From NCBI GenBank assembly GCA_964370845.1, contig CAYJLB010000038.1:1-20252 (forward strand): DNA of 20,252 bases, given 5' to 3'. This DNA comes from CAYJLB01 sp964370845. Lineage in GTDB: Bacteria; Bacillota; Clostridia; Oscillospirales; Ruminococcaceae. The first letter of the stretch is position 1. Each line of letters begins with the position of its first letter. This document shows positions 20,079 to 20,252 of the stretch, in pieces. Position numbers and translations under genes: made by a program. Below the pieces are notes generated by a model, which worked only from the letters and a program-made list of their open reading frames with translations, searched no databases and had not been told where the DNA came from.

Positions 20079-20252
20079 TTATATTTTTTTAGCTGCACTG
20101 TTTGCATTTTGTTCAGCTTGTTTCATTTTGTTAGCTGAAGTTCGTAGATAATCTGAACATTGATTTAAATAAGTAGCTTGCTTTTTAAGATGCTCCATTA
20201 CATGATTTAAATATTGTATGAACAATTTCGCACTATCACCCGACCAAGAAGC
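20079..20252 (-). CDS. WXG100-family protein, 5' part cut by the window edge
   Basis: The minus strand reads in frame from the window edge to TAA at 20079-20081, giving 57 residues. They open with ASWSGDSAKLFIQYLNHVME, where Trp-Ser-Gly is the WXG turn, followed by one long helix (LKKQATYLNQCSDYLRTSANKMKQAEQNA). So helix 2 and the tail are present and helix 1 lies outside. The gene is 32 bases upstream of the next WXG100 gene in the same orientation. This makes at least three consecutive WXG100 genes. The frame agrees with the family along its full visible length; only the start is unknown. Confidence 0.85.
   Translation of the reverse strand, partial: ASWSGDSAKLFIQYLNHVMEHLKKQATYLNQCSDYLRTSANKMKQAEQNANSAAKKI

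Overview
The window looks like low-GC, Gram-positive Clostridia chromosome, plausibly a gut Oscillospirales/Ruminococcus-like organism. This is inference from AT-rich codon use, strong AGGAGG-type ribosome sites, TATAAT promoters, a bacterial type A RNase P RNA, lipobox proteins, WXG100 proteins and an OadB-type sodium pump. No 16S rRNA or other decisive marker is present.

Layout, left to right. Positions 1-432 hold a decayed divergent pair: an XRE-family HTH regulator cut off by a hairpin-rich repeat (minus strand) and a small 'ELYFxLFNK' protein gene with an early stop (plus strand), with two CACC-N4-GGTG operators between them. The RNase P RNA gene rnpB (461-801) follows; its promoter overlaps the end of the dead gene. 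A 500-base gap then holds hairpins and two paralogous terminators exactly 400 bases apart. Next are an MscS-type channel gene (minus) and, divergent from it, the membrane pair oadG-oadB of a sodium-pumping decarboxylase with no carboxyltransferase or biotin-carrier gene beside it.

Positions 4202-11673 form a run of minus-strand surface genes: a small lipoprotein; a probable two-gene operon of a clostripain-like (C11) lipoprotein protease and a transglutaminase-like lipoprotein with an acidic, tyrosine-rich tail; a zinc-ribbon protein; and an InlB-repeat surface protein with a duplicated, non-canonical sorting-like motif.

Positions 12367-15862 (plus) encode a heterodimeric ABC exporter whose two halves carry complementary degenerate ATP-site motifs. 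Then come threonine ammonia-lyase and RidA, a functional pair separated by a 395-base tandem repeat. The right end (18001-20252, minus) is the distal part of a type VII secretion (WXG100) locus: three WXG100 proteins (one cut by the window edge), a Gly/Ser-rich protein and a stand-alone receiver domain that appears to lack the phosphoacceptor aspartate.

The parts closest to a little-described system are the WXG100/Gly-rich/pseudo-receiver cluster and the C11 protease/transglutaminase lipoprotein operon. Most other genes belong to well-known families.
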